DNA of 32,533 bases from the NCBI GenBank assembly GCA_900542965.1, contig UQPY01000024.1, positions 1-32,533 of the forward strand. The letters run 5' to 3'. Below are positions 1 to 6,765 of this stretch, one piece after another; within the stretch, counting starts at the first letter, position 1; each line of letters starts with the position of its first letter. Source of the stretch: an uncultured Collinsella sp. GTDB lineage: Bacteria; Actinomycetota; Coriobacteriia; Coriobacteriales; Coriobacteriaceae. The notes below the pieces were generated by a model. That model searched no databases. It was not told where the DNA came from and saw nothing but the letters and a program-made list of their open reading frames with translations. A program made the position numbers and the translations under genes.

Positions 1-64
1 AGTTCCGCACGAACAGGAGGCCACTTAATGTGGCCTCCGTCGTGAGCAGGACTGTCCGAGCAGG
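1..64 (-). repeat. Family A palindromic repeat core, cut by window start
   Basis: Reverse-complement copy of the conserved core also present at 4774-4842 and 23220-23290. The inner dyad AGGCCAC-TTAAT-GTGGCCT and the flank with GTTCCGCACGAACAGG are shared. Only one side is inside the window, so the outer palindromic arm cannot be paired here. By analogy with the two complete copies, the arm should be the sequence from about 65 onward, beginning AAAGTTCATATATGGCGGC. Confidence 0.8.
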
Positions 65-206
65 AAAGTTCATATATGGCGGCAGGCGCCCGCCCCGCCC
101 CCGAGGAGCATCTCTCAAGCAAAAACTGTCGTGGGGTAAAGTCCGAGGTCAGTGGCGTTTTATACCGAGAAATTCAAAAAAGTTGAAAATTCATTACATA
201 TTTGCG

Positions 207-235
207 TTGACTTTAGGTAACTAAAGTTTCATACT
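207..235 (+). promoter_or_regulatory. Sigma-A-type promoter of the cstA leader
   Basis: A -35 box TTGACT (207-212) and a -10 box CATACT (230-235) are separated by exactly 17 bp in a locally AT-rich stretch. Transcription would begin near 242, giving a leader of about 235 nt before cstA. It is the best promoter match upstream of this gene. Confidence 0.6.
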
Positions 236-241
236 CCTTTT

Positions 242-441
242 CAACCACTGGGGGATGTGAACACGCACGGATCGTTCACATCATGATTGAAGAGGATTTC
301 TCAGACATGTTCACGCATCAGCTAAACATTATCAGCGTAGTAATTATCTGATGCGGGTTAGCACATACAGCTAGCCCGTACGATAACGGGCGGCTGATGA
401 AGATGAGGGCCGTCGAGCGCAACCGACGGCCCTCATTTTTT
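242..441 (+). ncRNA. Structured cstA leader with alternative pairings (candidate attenuator/riboswitch)
   Basis: Several stems can be drawn. GATGTGAAC (254-262) pairs with GTTCACATC (274-282). CGCATCAG (314-321) pairs with CTGATGCG (348-355). GGGTTAGC (355-362) pairs with GCTAGCCC (370-377). GCCCGT (374-379) pairs with ACGGGC (386-391). Competing partners exist: GTGAACA (257-263) with TGTTCAC (308-314), and CATCAGC (316-322) with GCTGATG (393-399). A strong terminator follows at 403-441, before the gene. This layout is typical of transcription attenuation. I do not recognise a known riboswitch class in it, and the ligand or factor is unknown. Confidence 0.5.
403..441 (+). terminator. Intrinsic terminator between promoter and cstA
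   Basis: A perfect GC-rich stem, GAGGGCCGTCG with CGACGGCCCTC, is followed by a run of six T. It sits 36 nt upstream of the cstA start codon and downstream of the only good promoter seen, so it is more likely a leader attenuator than the end of another unit. Confidence 0.8.
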
Positions 442-476
442 ATGTCTAGGAAGTTCTTTTTAGAGGAGGAAATGTA

Positions 477-2366
477 ATGAACGGAGTTTTGCTCATGGTT
501 GTGGCTGCGGCGGTGCTCGCCTGCGGCTATCTGGGCTACGGCCGCTGGCTGGCCAACAAGTGGGGCGTTGACAAAGAGGCCCTCACGCCGGCCAAGCGCA
601 TGAAGGACGGCAAGAGCTTCTCGCCCGTCTCTGCCTTCACCGCGTTCTCGCACCAGTTCAGCTCGATCTGCGGTGCTGGCCCTGTCACGGGTACGATCGT
701 CGCCATGGCCTTTGGCTGGCTGCCCGTCGTGCTCTGGGTCCTCGTCGGCGGTATCTTCTTTGGTGCCGTCCACGACTTTGGTGCTCTGTACGCTTCGATG
801 AAGAACAACGGCAAGTCGCTCGCTCAGCTCATCGAGAAGTACATCGGCAAGACCGGCCGTCGCCTGTTCCTGCTGTTCTGCTGGCTGTTCTGCATCATCG
901 TCATCGCCGCCTTCACCGACATGGTCTGCAAGACGTTCATGTTCACCCCGGCCGTTGACGCTTCTGGTGCTGCTACCGGTGCCATCGACTTCACCAAGTC
1001 CTATGCCGCCGGCTGCGCTGGTACCATCTCCATCCTGTTCACCTTCGTCGCTATCGCCTTTGGTTGGGCCCAGAAGAAGTTCAACCTCACCGGTGCTGCC
1101 GAGTTCGTCACCGGCGTGGTCCTCATGGTTCTCATGTTCGCCGTCGGTATGCAGTTCCCGGTCTACCTGGATAAGCTCCAGTGGTTCGCCGTCGTCATGG
1201 TCTACCTGGTCTTCGCTGGCGCTATGCCCATCCAGATGCTCAAGACCCCGCGTGACTACCTCACTTCCATCATGATGATCGTCATGATCGTCTGCGCTGT
1301 CCTCGGCATCGTCGTCCTGGGCGTCAACGGTCAGGCCACTATCACCGCTCCGGTCTTCACCGGCTTCTCCACTGCCTCCGGCATGATGTTCCCGGTCCTG
1401 TTCGTCTCCGTCGCTTGCGGTGCTCTCTCCGGTTTCCACAGCCTCGTTTCTTCCGGCACCTCTTCTAAGCAGGTCGAGAAGGAGCAGGACGCCGTCAAGG
1501 TCGGTTACGGCGCCATGATCGTCGAGTCCTTCGTCGGCATCCTTGCCATCATCGTCGCCGGCATCATGTTCTCCGACATGAACACCGCCGGTACCGGCGC
1601 CCTCAACGCCGGTGTCGCTTCCACCCCGTTCCAGATCTTCGCCGCTGGCATCTCCCGCGGTATGCAGGCCTTCGGTGTTGACGGCACGCTCGCTACCGTC
1701 TTTATGACCATGAACGTCTCTGCTCTGGCCCTGACCTCGCTCGACGCCGTCGCCCGCATCGCCCGCACTTCGTTCTCCGAGTTCTTTGCCCAGACCAACG
1801 ATGCCCTGGCCATCGAGTCCAAGGCCGGCTATATGAAGGTCCTCGGCAACCCCTGGTTCGCCACGGTCGTTACCCTGCTTCCCGGTCTTGCCCTCGCTTT
1901 TGGTGGCTATGCCAACATCTGGCCGCTCTTTGGTGCTTCCAACCAGCTGCTCGGCGGCATGACCATGATCACCCTCGCCGTGTTCTGTAAGTGCACCGGC
2001 CGCAAGGGCTGGATGCTCTACGTGCCCGTCGCCTTCCTGCTCTGCTGCACCTTCACCTCGCTGGTCCAGAGCGCCATGGGCTGCATGGCCGCTGTCCAGG
2101 CTTACGGCTTCTTCGGCACCATCCCGGCTACCGCCACCACGGCCGCCGTCTCCGTCGCCGCCACCAAGGGCCTGCAGCTTGTCTTCGCCGTCCTGCTGAT
2201 GGTCCTGGGCCTCATCGTCGCCGTCAACTGCCTCAAGGAGTTCTTCGGCAAGGAGGCCGGTTCCATGCCCGACGAGGAGCCCGAGTGGTCCGAGATGGGC
2301 AAGGCCGAGTATGGACGCGCTGCTGCTGCCGAGGCTCCTGTCGACGCCGAGGCCGCCAAGGCTTAG
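477..2366 (+). CDS. cstA: Carbon starvation protein CstA family transporter
   Basis: A 629-residue polytopic membrane protein of the CstA family, whose members import pyruvate or peptides in other bacteria. It starts with a hydrophobic helix (residues 3-20) and carries the family signature around residues 50-70, including HQFSSICGAGPVTG (59-72). Many membrane segments follow, then a short hydrophilic Glu/Ala-rich tail after about residue 600. At 629 residues it is shorter than E. coli CstA (about 700). The start at 477 is preceded by AGGAGGA with suitable spacing. A terminator follows at 2406-2445, so it is probably a single-gene unit controlled by the leader at 242-441. The family is clear. 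The substrate is not determined by sequence, with pyruvate the leading guess. Confidence 0.93.
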   Translation: MNGVLLMVVAAAVLACGYLGYGRWLANKWGVDKEALTPAKRMKDGKSFSPVSAFTAFSHQFSSICGAGPVTGTIVAMAFGWLPVVLWVLVGGIFFGAVHDFGALYASMKNNGKSLAQLIEKYIGKTGRRLFLLFCWLFCIIVIAAFTDMVCKTFMFTPAVDASGAATGAIDFTKSYAAGCAGTISILFTFVAIAFGWAQKKFNLTGAAEFVTGVVLMVLMFAVGMQFPVYLDKLQWFAVVMVYLVFAGAMPIQMLKTPRDYLTSIMMIVMIVCAVLGIVVLGVNGQATITAPVFTGFSTASGMMFPVLFVSVACGALSGFHSLVSSGTSSKQVEKEQDAVKVGYGAMIVESFVGILAIIVAGIMFSDMNTAGTGALNAGVASTPFQIFAAGISRGMQAFGVDGTLATVFMTMNVSALALTSLDAVARIARTSFSEFFAQTNDALAIESKAGYMKVLGNPWFATVVTLLPGLALAFGGYANIWPLFGASNQLLGGMTMITLAVFCKCTGRKGWMLYVPVAFLLCCTFTSLVQSAMGCMAAVQAYGFFGTIPATATTAAVSVAATKGLQLVFAVLLMVLGLIVAVNCLKEFFGKEAGSMPDEEPEWSEMGKAEYGRAAAAEAPVDAEAAKA

Positions 2367-2405
2367 TCGACCTGACGCGTTGAACGTCACATCTATATGA
2401 CTCGG

Positions 2406-2445
2406 AAAGACCGGATCCGCGACTTCGCGGGCTCGGTCTTTTTTT
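2406..2445 (+). terminator. cstA terminator
   Basis: The hairpin AAGACCGGATCCGCG / CGCGGGCTCGGTCTT, with minor mismatches, runs directly into a tract of seven T. It lies about 40 nt after the cstA stop codon. Confidence 0.85.
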
Positions 2446-2550
2446 CATGCAAAAGCGGGCGACGCTCGAGTGTTCTCGCAGATGTTTTGCGTGGATAAGG
2501 GCGCGCGTTGTACCATATAGACGTATATGTGTGCATATGAAAGGGGCCCC

Positions 2551-4731
2551 GTGGCCAAGACGGTATATTCCGATAACCAAAATAATGTCGATGCCCTGGC
2601 TGAACGTCTGAGCAGCCAGACGTCGCTTTCTGCCGAGCGTGCCAAGCTGGTTGCCTACGACCTGCTCTGCCGCAAGGCGCTCAAGATGAAGTCGAGTGCG
2701 CTGGCGCAGATTTTCCGCTCCGTCGATAAGGAGTGCGACACCAAGGCGATGCGCGATGAGCTTATCGCGGCAAAGATCGTGACCAAGATCGAGGGTAGCG
2801 GCATTAACGGGCGCCCGGCGTTCTATACCATCAATGCCGAGATTCGCGATGTCCAGGAGCAGCCTGCCGAGTCCGTCGAGGTTTTTGTCGTCGAGGATTC
2901 CGCTGACGTGCCTGCTGTGGAAGAAGCTGTCCCGCGTGAGCATGTCGATACCGATGAGTTGCTCGATGAGAACGTCGTGCGTGCCTTTACGGCCAAGGCA
3001 GGACGCGGCGGTTTTGGTGGGGGTGGCAAGCGCGATGCGCAGCGCCGCGCCCAGCAGGAGCGCTTCCGTCGCGCCGTTGCTCAAAAGGGTGAGACGGATG
3101 CTGAGACCGTCGAGGAAAAGTCCGTCGGGATGCAGGAGCCGACTCGCACTCAAGAGCATGCTGAGATCCAGGAGCCCAAGCGTCGCCGCGGTGCCCACTT
3201 TAAGGCCGAGCAGCGAGGTATTGCATGCGAGGTCCAGGATTCCGTCGAGGCTGCTGACGCGTCCGATGAACCGGTCAAGAAGGCTCCGGGTTCATGCCGT
3301 CCCGGACGTGGTTTTGCGGGGCGCGCGTATCCCGTAAGGCATCAGGAGAAGAGCGAGCCAGCTTCGACCACTCAGGACGAGAAGGCCGAGAAGGCCGTTG
3401 AGCCGGCAGCTCGCGAACAGAAGCCTGCTGAGCCGCAGCTTGAGGTTGATGCCGAGGCCAAGGGCCAGCAGCCTACTGATGGGCAGGCGGAGCGGGGCAC
3501 GTCGAGCAAGCCTCGCCGCCGTCGCCATCGTGGGGGCCGCAGTTCCCATGCCGAGACTGCAGCCGAGAAGACCACGCCGCAGGACGAGGATGCGAAGGTC
3601 GAGGTTTCTTCGGGGCAGCCTAAGCGCCAGCCGGCGAAGGAGAGCAAGTCCAATCGTCCGCAGAAGCAGGCGCCTATGCCGAAGCGCGAGCGCAATTCCC
3701 AAGGCGATTCTAAGCGCAAGTCTCAGAAGAAGCCGGAGTCTGCCGCAGCAGATACTGCTGCCCAGCAGCCCAAGTCGGCAGTCCACGGCGAGGTCTCGGC
3801 GTTTGCCCTTGCCCGCGTTTTAGGCAGGCAGCTGCTCAAAGTTGTCCCTACGCCTACGGCGCTCTCTAAGATCAAGGAGCAGCAGACCCAGATCGTAAAG
3901 GTCGAGGGCAAGGACGGCAAAAAGGCTCCGCAGCGCACTCAGCACAACGAGATGTCCAACCGCAAGATTGCCGAGGAAATCGCAATCATCCAGGCTTGGA
4001 TCGAGCAGAACCGAGGTGCCGATACGCCGGTTGCCTCGCGCCGCCAGCGTGCCTACCAGATCTTTAACGACGAAAAGGCTTTTGACGGCAAGCACGGTGA
4101 GCGCCTGATCAGACGTATGACCGAAAAGGGCATCAGCATGCAGGCGATTAAGGTCGCCCCCAACCGCCCCGTGCACTTTACGGGTTTCTTTACGCTGGGC
4201 GCCGACAAGCCGTTCATTATGGTTGAGAACCTGGATACCTACGACGAGATCGTCAAGCTGCTGCGTGGCCGCAAGCACGCCAAGCTCTTTGGCATCAAGG
4301 TGGGCGGCGTGATTTTTGGCGGCGGATGCAAGGCGAGCGTCTCGCATGCCCTGGACGATTATCTGGCCGAGATCGGCTATCGTTTTAACTACGTCTACTA
4401 CGTGGGCGATATCGACCGCGAGGGCGCGCGCATCGTCGAGCAGGCTCGCAATGCCAATGTGGTTGAGATTCGCCTGCATGCTGGCATGTACCGCGCCATG
4501 CTCGCCGAGCACAAGCGTCGCGTGAAGGCCGGCGGCGAGTGCGAGCCCGCGGCTGCCAACCAGGGCGTGCCGCAGAACTTGGCGGCGACGATCAAGGATC
4601 TGCCCATGGTCACGCGTGTGCAGTTCCGCAACGTGCTACGTGAAGGCGGGCGCATTCCGCAGGAGATTCTGATGACCGCCGACTATCGGGATGGCGACTC
4701 GGGAAGCTTCGACCGCATGCTGAACAACTAA
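2551..4731 (+). CDS. Orphan JetD/DUF2220-type Toprim protein with N-terminal winged-helix-like domain and long disordered middle
   Basis: A GTG start at 2551 is chosen because AAAGGGG lies just before it. The in-frame ATG at 2527 has no ribosome site and would almost coincide with the likely transcription start (TTGCGT 2487, TACCAT 2511). The product has 726 residues in three parts. An N-terminal helical, winged-helix-like domain covers about residues 15-95. Roughly 310 residues of low-complexity Glu/Lys/Pro/Gln/Arg-rich, probably disordered sequence follow. The C-terminal domain (about 430-726) carries Toprim hallmarks: MVEN with Glu559, then GDIDREG with Asp620 and Asp622, then a REGGRIPQEIL segment like the GlRlEQERI end of DUF2220 proteins. 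In Wadjet systems JetD is the nuclease subunit, but no jetA, jetB or jetC is nearby. Domain assignment is from motif memory. Function is unknown; a metal-dependent nuclease or topoisomerase-like activity is inferred. Confidence 0.7.
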   Translation: MAKTVYSDNQNNVDALAERLSSQTSLSAERAKLVAYDLLCRKALKMKSSALAQIFRSVDKECDTKAMRDELIAAKIVTKIEGSGINGRPAFYTINAEIRDVQEQPAESVEVFVVEDSADVPAVEEAVPREHVDTDELLDENVVRAFTAKAGRGGFGGGGKRDAQRRAQQERFRRAVAQKGETDAETVEEKSVGMQEPTRTQEHAEIQEPKRRRGAHFKAEQRGIACEVQDSVEAADASDEPVKKAPGSCRPGRGFAGRAYPVRHQEKSEPASTTQDEKAEKAVEPAAREQKPAEPQLEVDAEAKGQQPTDGQAERGTSSKPRRRRHRGGRSSHAETAAEKTTPQDEDAKVEVSSGQPKRQPAKESKSNRPQKQAPMPKRERNSQGDSKRKSQKKPESAAADTAAQQPKSAVHGEVSAFALARVLGRQLLKVVPTPTALSKIKEQQTQIVKVEGKDGKKAPQRTQHNEMSNRKIAEEIAIIQAWIEQNRGADTPVASRRQRAYQIFNDEKAFDGKHGERLIRRMTEKGISMQAIKVAPNRPVHFTGFFTLGADKPFIMVENLDTYDEIVKLLRGRKHAKLFGIKVGGVIFGGGCKASVSHALDDYLAEIGYRFNYVYYVGDIDREGARIVEQARNANVVEIRLHAGMYRAMLAEHKRRVKAGGECEPAAANQGVPQNLAATIKDLPMVTRVQFRNVLREGGRIPQEILMTADYRDGDSGSFDRMLNN

Positions 4732-4743
4732 ATTCCGCCGGCT

Positions 4744-4872
4744 CCGGGAGAGCGGGGACACCGGCTTAGGTTTCCTGCTCTACAGTCCTGCTCACGACGG
4801 AGGCCACATTAAGTGGCCTCCTGTTCGTGCGGAACTCGCGATAAACCTAAGCCGGTGTCCCCGCTCTCCCGG
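4744..4872. repeat. Family A palindromic element, complete copy
   Basis: Perfect 30-bp inverted arms (4744-4773 and 4843-4872) enclose a 69-nt core (4774-4842). The core starts CCTGCTCTACAGTCCTGC, contains the dyad AGGCCAC-ATTAA-GTGGCCT and ends GTGCGGAACTCGCG. The core matches 23220-23290 and the inverted copy at 1-64, but the arms are specific to this locus. No gene is inside. The 30-bp arms could also slow transcription after the preceding gene, but there is no T tract. Confidence 0.9.
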
Positions 4873-4979
4873 GGCCTGTGGTTACTTGGTTGTTGCATGC
4901 GGCTCGCTTTTCGGAACTGGGCTGATGGACACGTTCCAAAATTTCCCACAGTCGCTGTACAGGGTGTCTATAAAGAGCC

Positions 4980-5209
4980 GTGGCCAAAAAACATCAAATA
5001 TGAGTACTGATACTCTTTTAGTAGCAGTAGTTTTGACCACATTTAAGGTGATTTGACGTGTCGATCGAGCAGATAAGCTGCCGTATCTCCTCAAGTGTTC
5101 ATTAAAGGAAGACCTTGATGCGAATAAGTCTCATTAAGATCTTCTTTTATTAACGAAAATAATGTAGCTACAACGGTAACAGTACTCATATTTGCCGTAT
5201 TTTGGCCAC
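4980..5209. mobile_element. MITE-like 230-bp element with 30-bp inverted ends
   Basis: The sequence at 4980-5009 (begins GTGGCCAAAA, ends CAAATATGAGTACTG) is repeated inverted at 5180-5209 with 27 of 30 matches. The 170 bp between is AT-rich, unlike the surroundings, and contains no convincing gene. It holds a further partial copy of the end (TTTTGACCAC at 5031-5040) and a weak hairpin near 5106-5155. A non-autonomous transposable element or a paired regulatory dyad would both fit. No transposase or clear target duplication is visible. Confidence 0.5.
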
Positions 5210-5247
5210 AGTCCTTCGGAGAGTCCTCGAAAATAGTCCCGAGCCGG

Positions 5248-5296
5248 CACTTGGGGACGTTCCTATAATGTCGGCACTTAGGAACGTCCCCAAGTG
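5248..5296. repeat. 18-bp inverted repeat hairpin
   Basis: CACTTGGGGACGTTCCTA (5248-5265) is perfectly complementary to TAGGAACGTCCCCAAGTG (5279-5296), with a 13-nt loop. It lacks a T tract. GGGGAC-containing palindromes like this recur in intergenic gaps of the window. Confidence 0.8.
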
Positions 5297-5316
5297 TCGA
5301 CACCGCGTCTGCCTGC

Positions 5317-5558
5317 GGCGGCCGCGCGCCGCTGCGTCGCTCCGCATCCTTGCGGGTTCGGATCCCTCCGCTTGGCGGCGTTGGCTCGATTTGCTTGACG
5401 TGAGGGGCTCTTGGCTGGTGTGGGACGGAGGGATTCCGCGTCCGCCTGGTCGGCGGCCGCGCCCCCGCTGCGTCGCTTCGCTCCTTGCGTGCTGCGCTGG
5501 AAAACGCTTCGCGTTTCCTCAGCTCCGCACCCTTGCGGGTTCGAATTCCTCCGCTTGC
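5317..5558. repeat. Degenerate repeats, including a tRNA-Gln 3'-end fragment
   Basis: Two diverged copies begin CGGCGGCCGCGC (5317 and 5451) and end with similar tracts, TTGCGGGTTCG followed by CCTCCGCTTG (about 5350-5375 and 5533-5557). Between them, 5421-5436 (TGGGACGGAGGGATTC) is identical to 5613-5628, the acceptor and T-arm end of the intact tRNA-Gln gene. No protein gene is credible here. Open frames through the region merely translate tRNA-like sequence. Confidence 0.55.
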
Positions 5559-5559
5559 C

Positions 5560-5599
5560 CACAAGAAAGCGCCCTGGGCCGTTATGGGCTTAGGGCGCT
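5560..5599 (-). terminator. Terminator downstream of tRNA-Gln
   Basis: On the minus strand, AGCGCCCT (5592-5599) and AGGGCGCT (5568-5575) form the stem around a 16-nt loop, followed by TTTCTTGTG. It starts about ten bases after the tRNA 3' end, as expected for its transcription terminator. Confidence 0.75.
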
Positions 5600-5608
5600 C
5601 AGTTTTAA

Positions 5609-5683
5609 TGGCTGGGACGGAGGGATTCGAACCCCCAACAGCCGGCACCAAAAACCGGAGTTCTACCGTTGAACTACGTCCCA
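5609..5683 (-). tRNA. tRNA-Gln (anticodon TTG)
   Basis: The minus strand folds into a full cloverleaf. The 7-bp acceptor TGGGACG/CGTCCCA, the D arm GTTC/GAAC, the anticodon stem CCGGT/GCCGG with loop TTTTGGT (anticodon TTG, reads CAA) and the T arm GGGGG-TTCGAAT-CCCTC are all present. The discriminator is G, as usual for glutamine tRNAs, and CCA is encoded (5609-5611). It reads CAA and, by wobble, CAG. Confidence 0.96.
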
Positions 5684-5714
5684 ATGTGTGGTGTTGCCCA
5701 AAAGCAACTCGTCT

Positions 5715-5743
5715 AGTTTACCTAATCTGCGAGGGCATCGCAA
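5715..5743 (-). promoter_or_regulatory. Promoter for tRNA-Gln inside the end of the upstream gene
   Basis: On the minus strand, TTGCGA (5743-5738) and TAAACT (5720-5715) are spaced by 17 bp. The -35 box and spacer overlap the last codons and stop of the peptidoglycan-binding-domain gene. The predicted start is about 25 nt before the mature tRNA 5' end. Confidence 0.5.
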
Positions 5744-6627
5744 ACGCCGTCGAGTAGGCGTACGGCGAGCGTCTGCGCGTCGCTGGCCGTGAAGGTGCCG
5801 TTGTAGCGCGTCATGCCCGTTAGCTCAATGCGAATGCGTGCCGGCTTCTGCTGCGCGGCGACATTGGCAGTGCGGATGCGCTGGGCCAGGTTGTGGCACT
5901 CGGCGAGGGCAATCGTGGCGCGCGGTGCGGCGTCGGCGGGCAGCTCATCGCTTGCGATCTCGAGCACCAGGTCTACGTCGGTTGGGACCTCGGAGTCGCA
6001 GAGCATCATGCCGCTGTTGTCGGTCGTTGCCGTGGCGATATTCCACATGCGCGACGCAACGCTGCGCGCGATGGGGTCCTCGCCGATAACGGCAATCTGG
6101 AAGCGCTCGAGCACGTTGGCGGCGCGAGCAAAACCGATGCGGGACTCGGCTTCGGTGACCGAGGGCTTGCCCTCCCACACATGGTGCAGGCGGTTGATGT
6201 AGGCGTAGGTGTCCTGGAAGGCCATGCCGTCGGCAAACAGGCCGACATTTTCCTGGAACTGCTGCAGGGCGGCCTCGGTATGCGGACCAAAGTAGCCGTC
6301 GTCTTCACCACAGGCAAAGCCCAAAACGTTGAGAGCGCGCTGCAGGGCCTGCACATCGGCGCCATGGAAATTGGGCATGCGCAGATAGAGGGTGCGGTCG
6401 CCCAGCTTATACGAAGCGTCTACAAGGGCGCTCCAGCAGGGGATATCGACGGCATGACCGGCAGCAAGGCCGCTGTCGAGCCTGAAGGTGCTGACGGCCT
6501 GCTCAGTGGTGGCTCCAAAGTACTTGTCGGTGACTTCGGCGGCATCAATCGTGTAGCCGAGCTGCAGGAGACGAGACTGCACGTCCTCGATGGCTGCTCC
6601 TTGCATGCCCGTTGTAATAGGTTCCAT
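5722..6627 (-). CDS. Protein with two peptidoglycan-binding-like domains and an unassigned C-terminal domain
   Basis: A 301-residue protein. Residues about 7-70 and 80-145 look like two PG_binding_1 repeats (VQSRLLQLGY...YFGATTEQAV and VQALQRALNVLGF...YFGPHTEAALQQF). This domain pair is common in actinobacterial amidases such as CwlM. The remaining 150 residues do not show the zinc His/Glu residues of Amidase_3, and I cannot assign them. No signal peptide or membrane anchor is seen at the N-terminus, which is odd for a wall-binding protein. The ATG at 6627 follows AAAGGGG. It is on the same strand as the prenyl synthase but 138 bp away, and its stop overlaps the tRNA promoter. Binding to peptidoglycan or a precursor is inferred only. 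Confidence 0.75.
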   Translation of the reverse strand: MEPITTGMQGAAIEDVQSRLLQLGYTIDAAEVTDKYFGATTEQAVSTFRLDSGLAAGHAVDIPCWSALVDASYKLGDRTLYLRMPNFHGADVQALQRALNVLGFACGEDDGYFGPHTEAALQQFQENVGLFADGMAFQDTYAYINRLHHVWEGKPSVTEAESRIGFARAANVLERFQIAVIGEDPIARSVASRMWNIATATTDNSGMMLCDSEVPTDVDLVLEIASDELPADAAPRATIALAECHNLAQRIRTANVAAQQKPARIRIELTGMTRYNGTFTASDAQTLAVRLLDGVCDALAD

Positions 6628-6765
6628 GAACGAACCCCTTTCGGCGTACCATTCGTACTATTTGAGCGTCTGTCGGATAGACAACGCAAAGGGATGCATA
6701 AACATGCACTCAACAGTGTAGCAAGTTGTGCCTAAATACGCTGCTGACAGGTTTTATAACCCCAG

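Noticed and set aside
30..224. Short plus-strand open frame at the window start
   Set aside because: It begins inside a palindromic repeat core, has no ribosome site and overlaps the cstA promoter region.
256..280. TGTGA...TCACA dyad as a CRP-type operator
   Set aside because: The half-sites are 15 bp apart instead of 6 and lie downstream of the predicted transcription start, so an RNA stem is more likely.
394..400. CTGATGA resembling a hammerhead ribozyme core
   Set aside because: The required GAAA and the matching stems are absent; the segment is better explained as part of the leader pairing.
318..2390. Long antisense open frame of 690 codons opposite cstA
   Set aside because: Its low-complexity Gly/Asp/Glu/His composition is the shadow of a strongly biased GC-rich gene. 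It has no ribosome site, and cstA is a recognisable family on the other strand.
2527..2550. ATG at 2527 as start of the Toprim protein
   Set aside because: No ribosome site precedes it, while the GTG at 2551 has AAAGGGG in front of it.
5091..5684. Open frame with GGIRTRK-like peptides
   Set aside because: These peptides are the translation of tRNA T-arm and acceptor sequence. The region contains tRNA-Gln and degenerate copies of its 3' end, not a protein gene.
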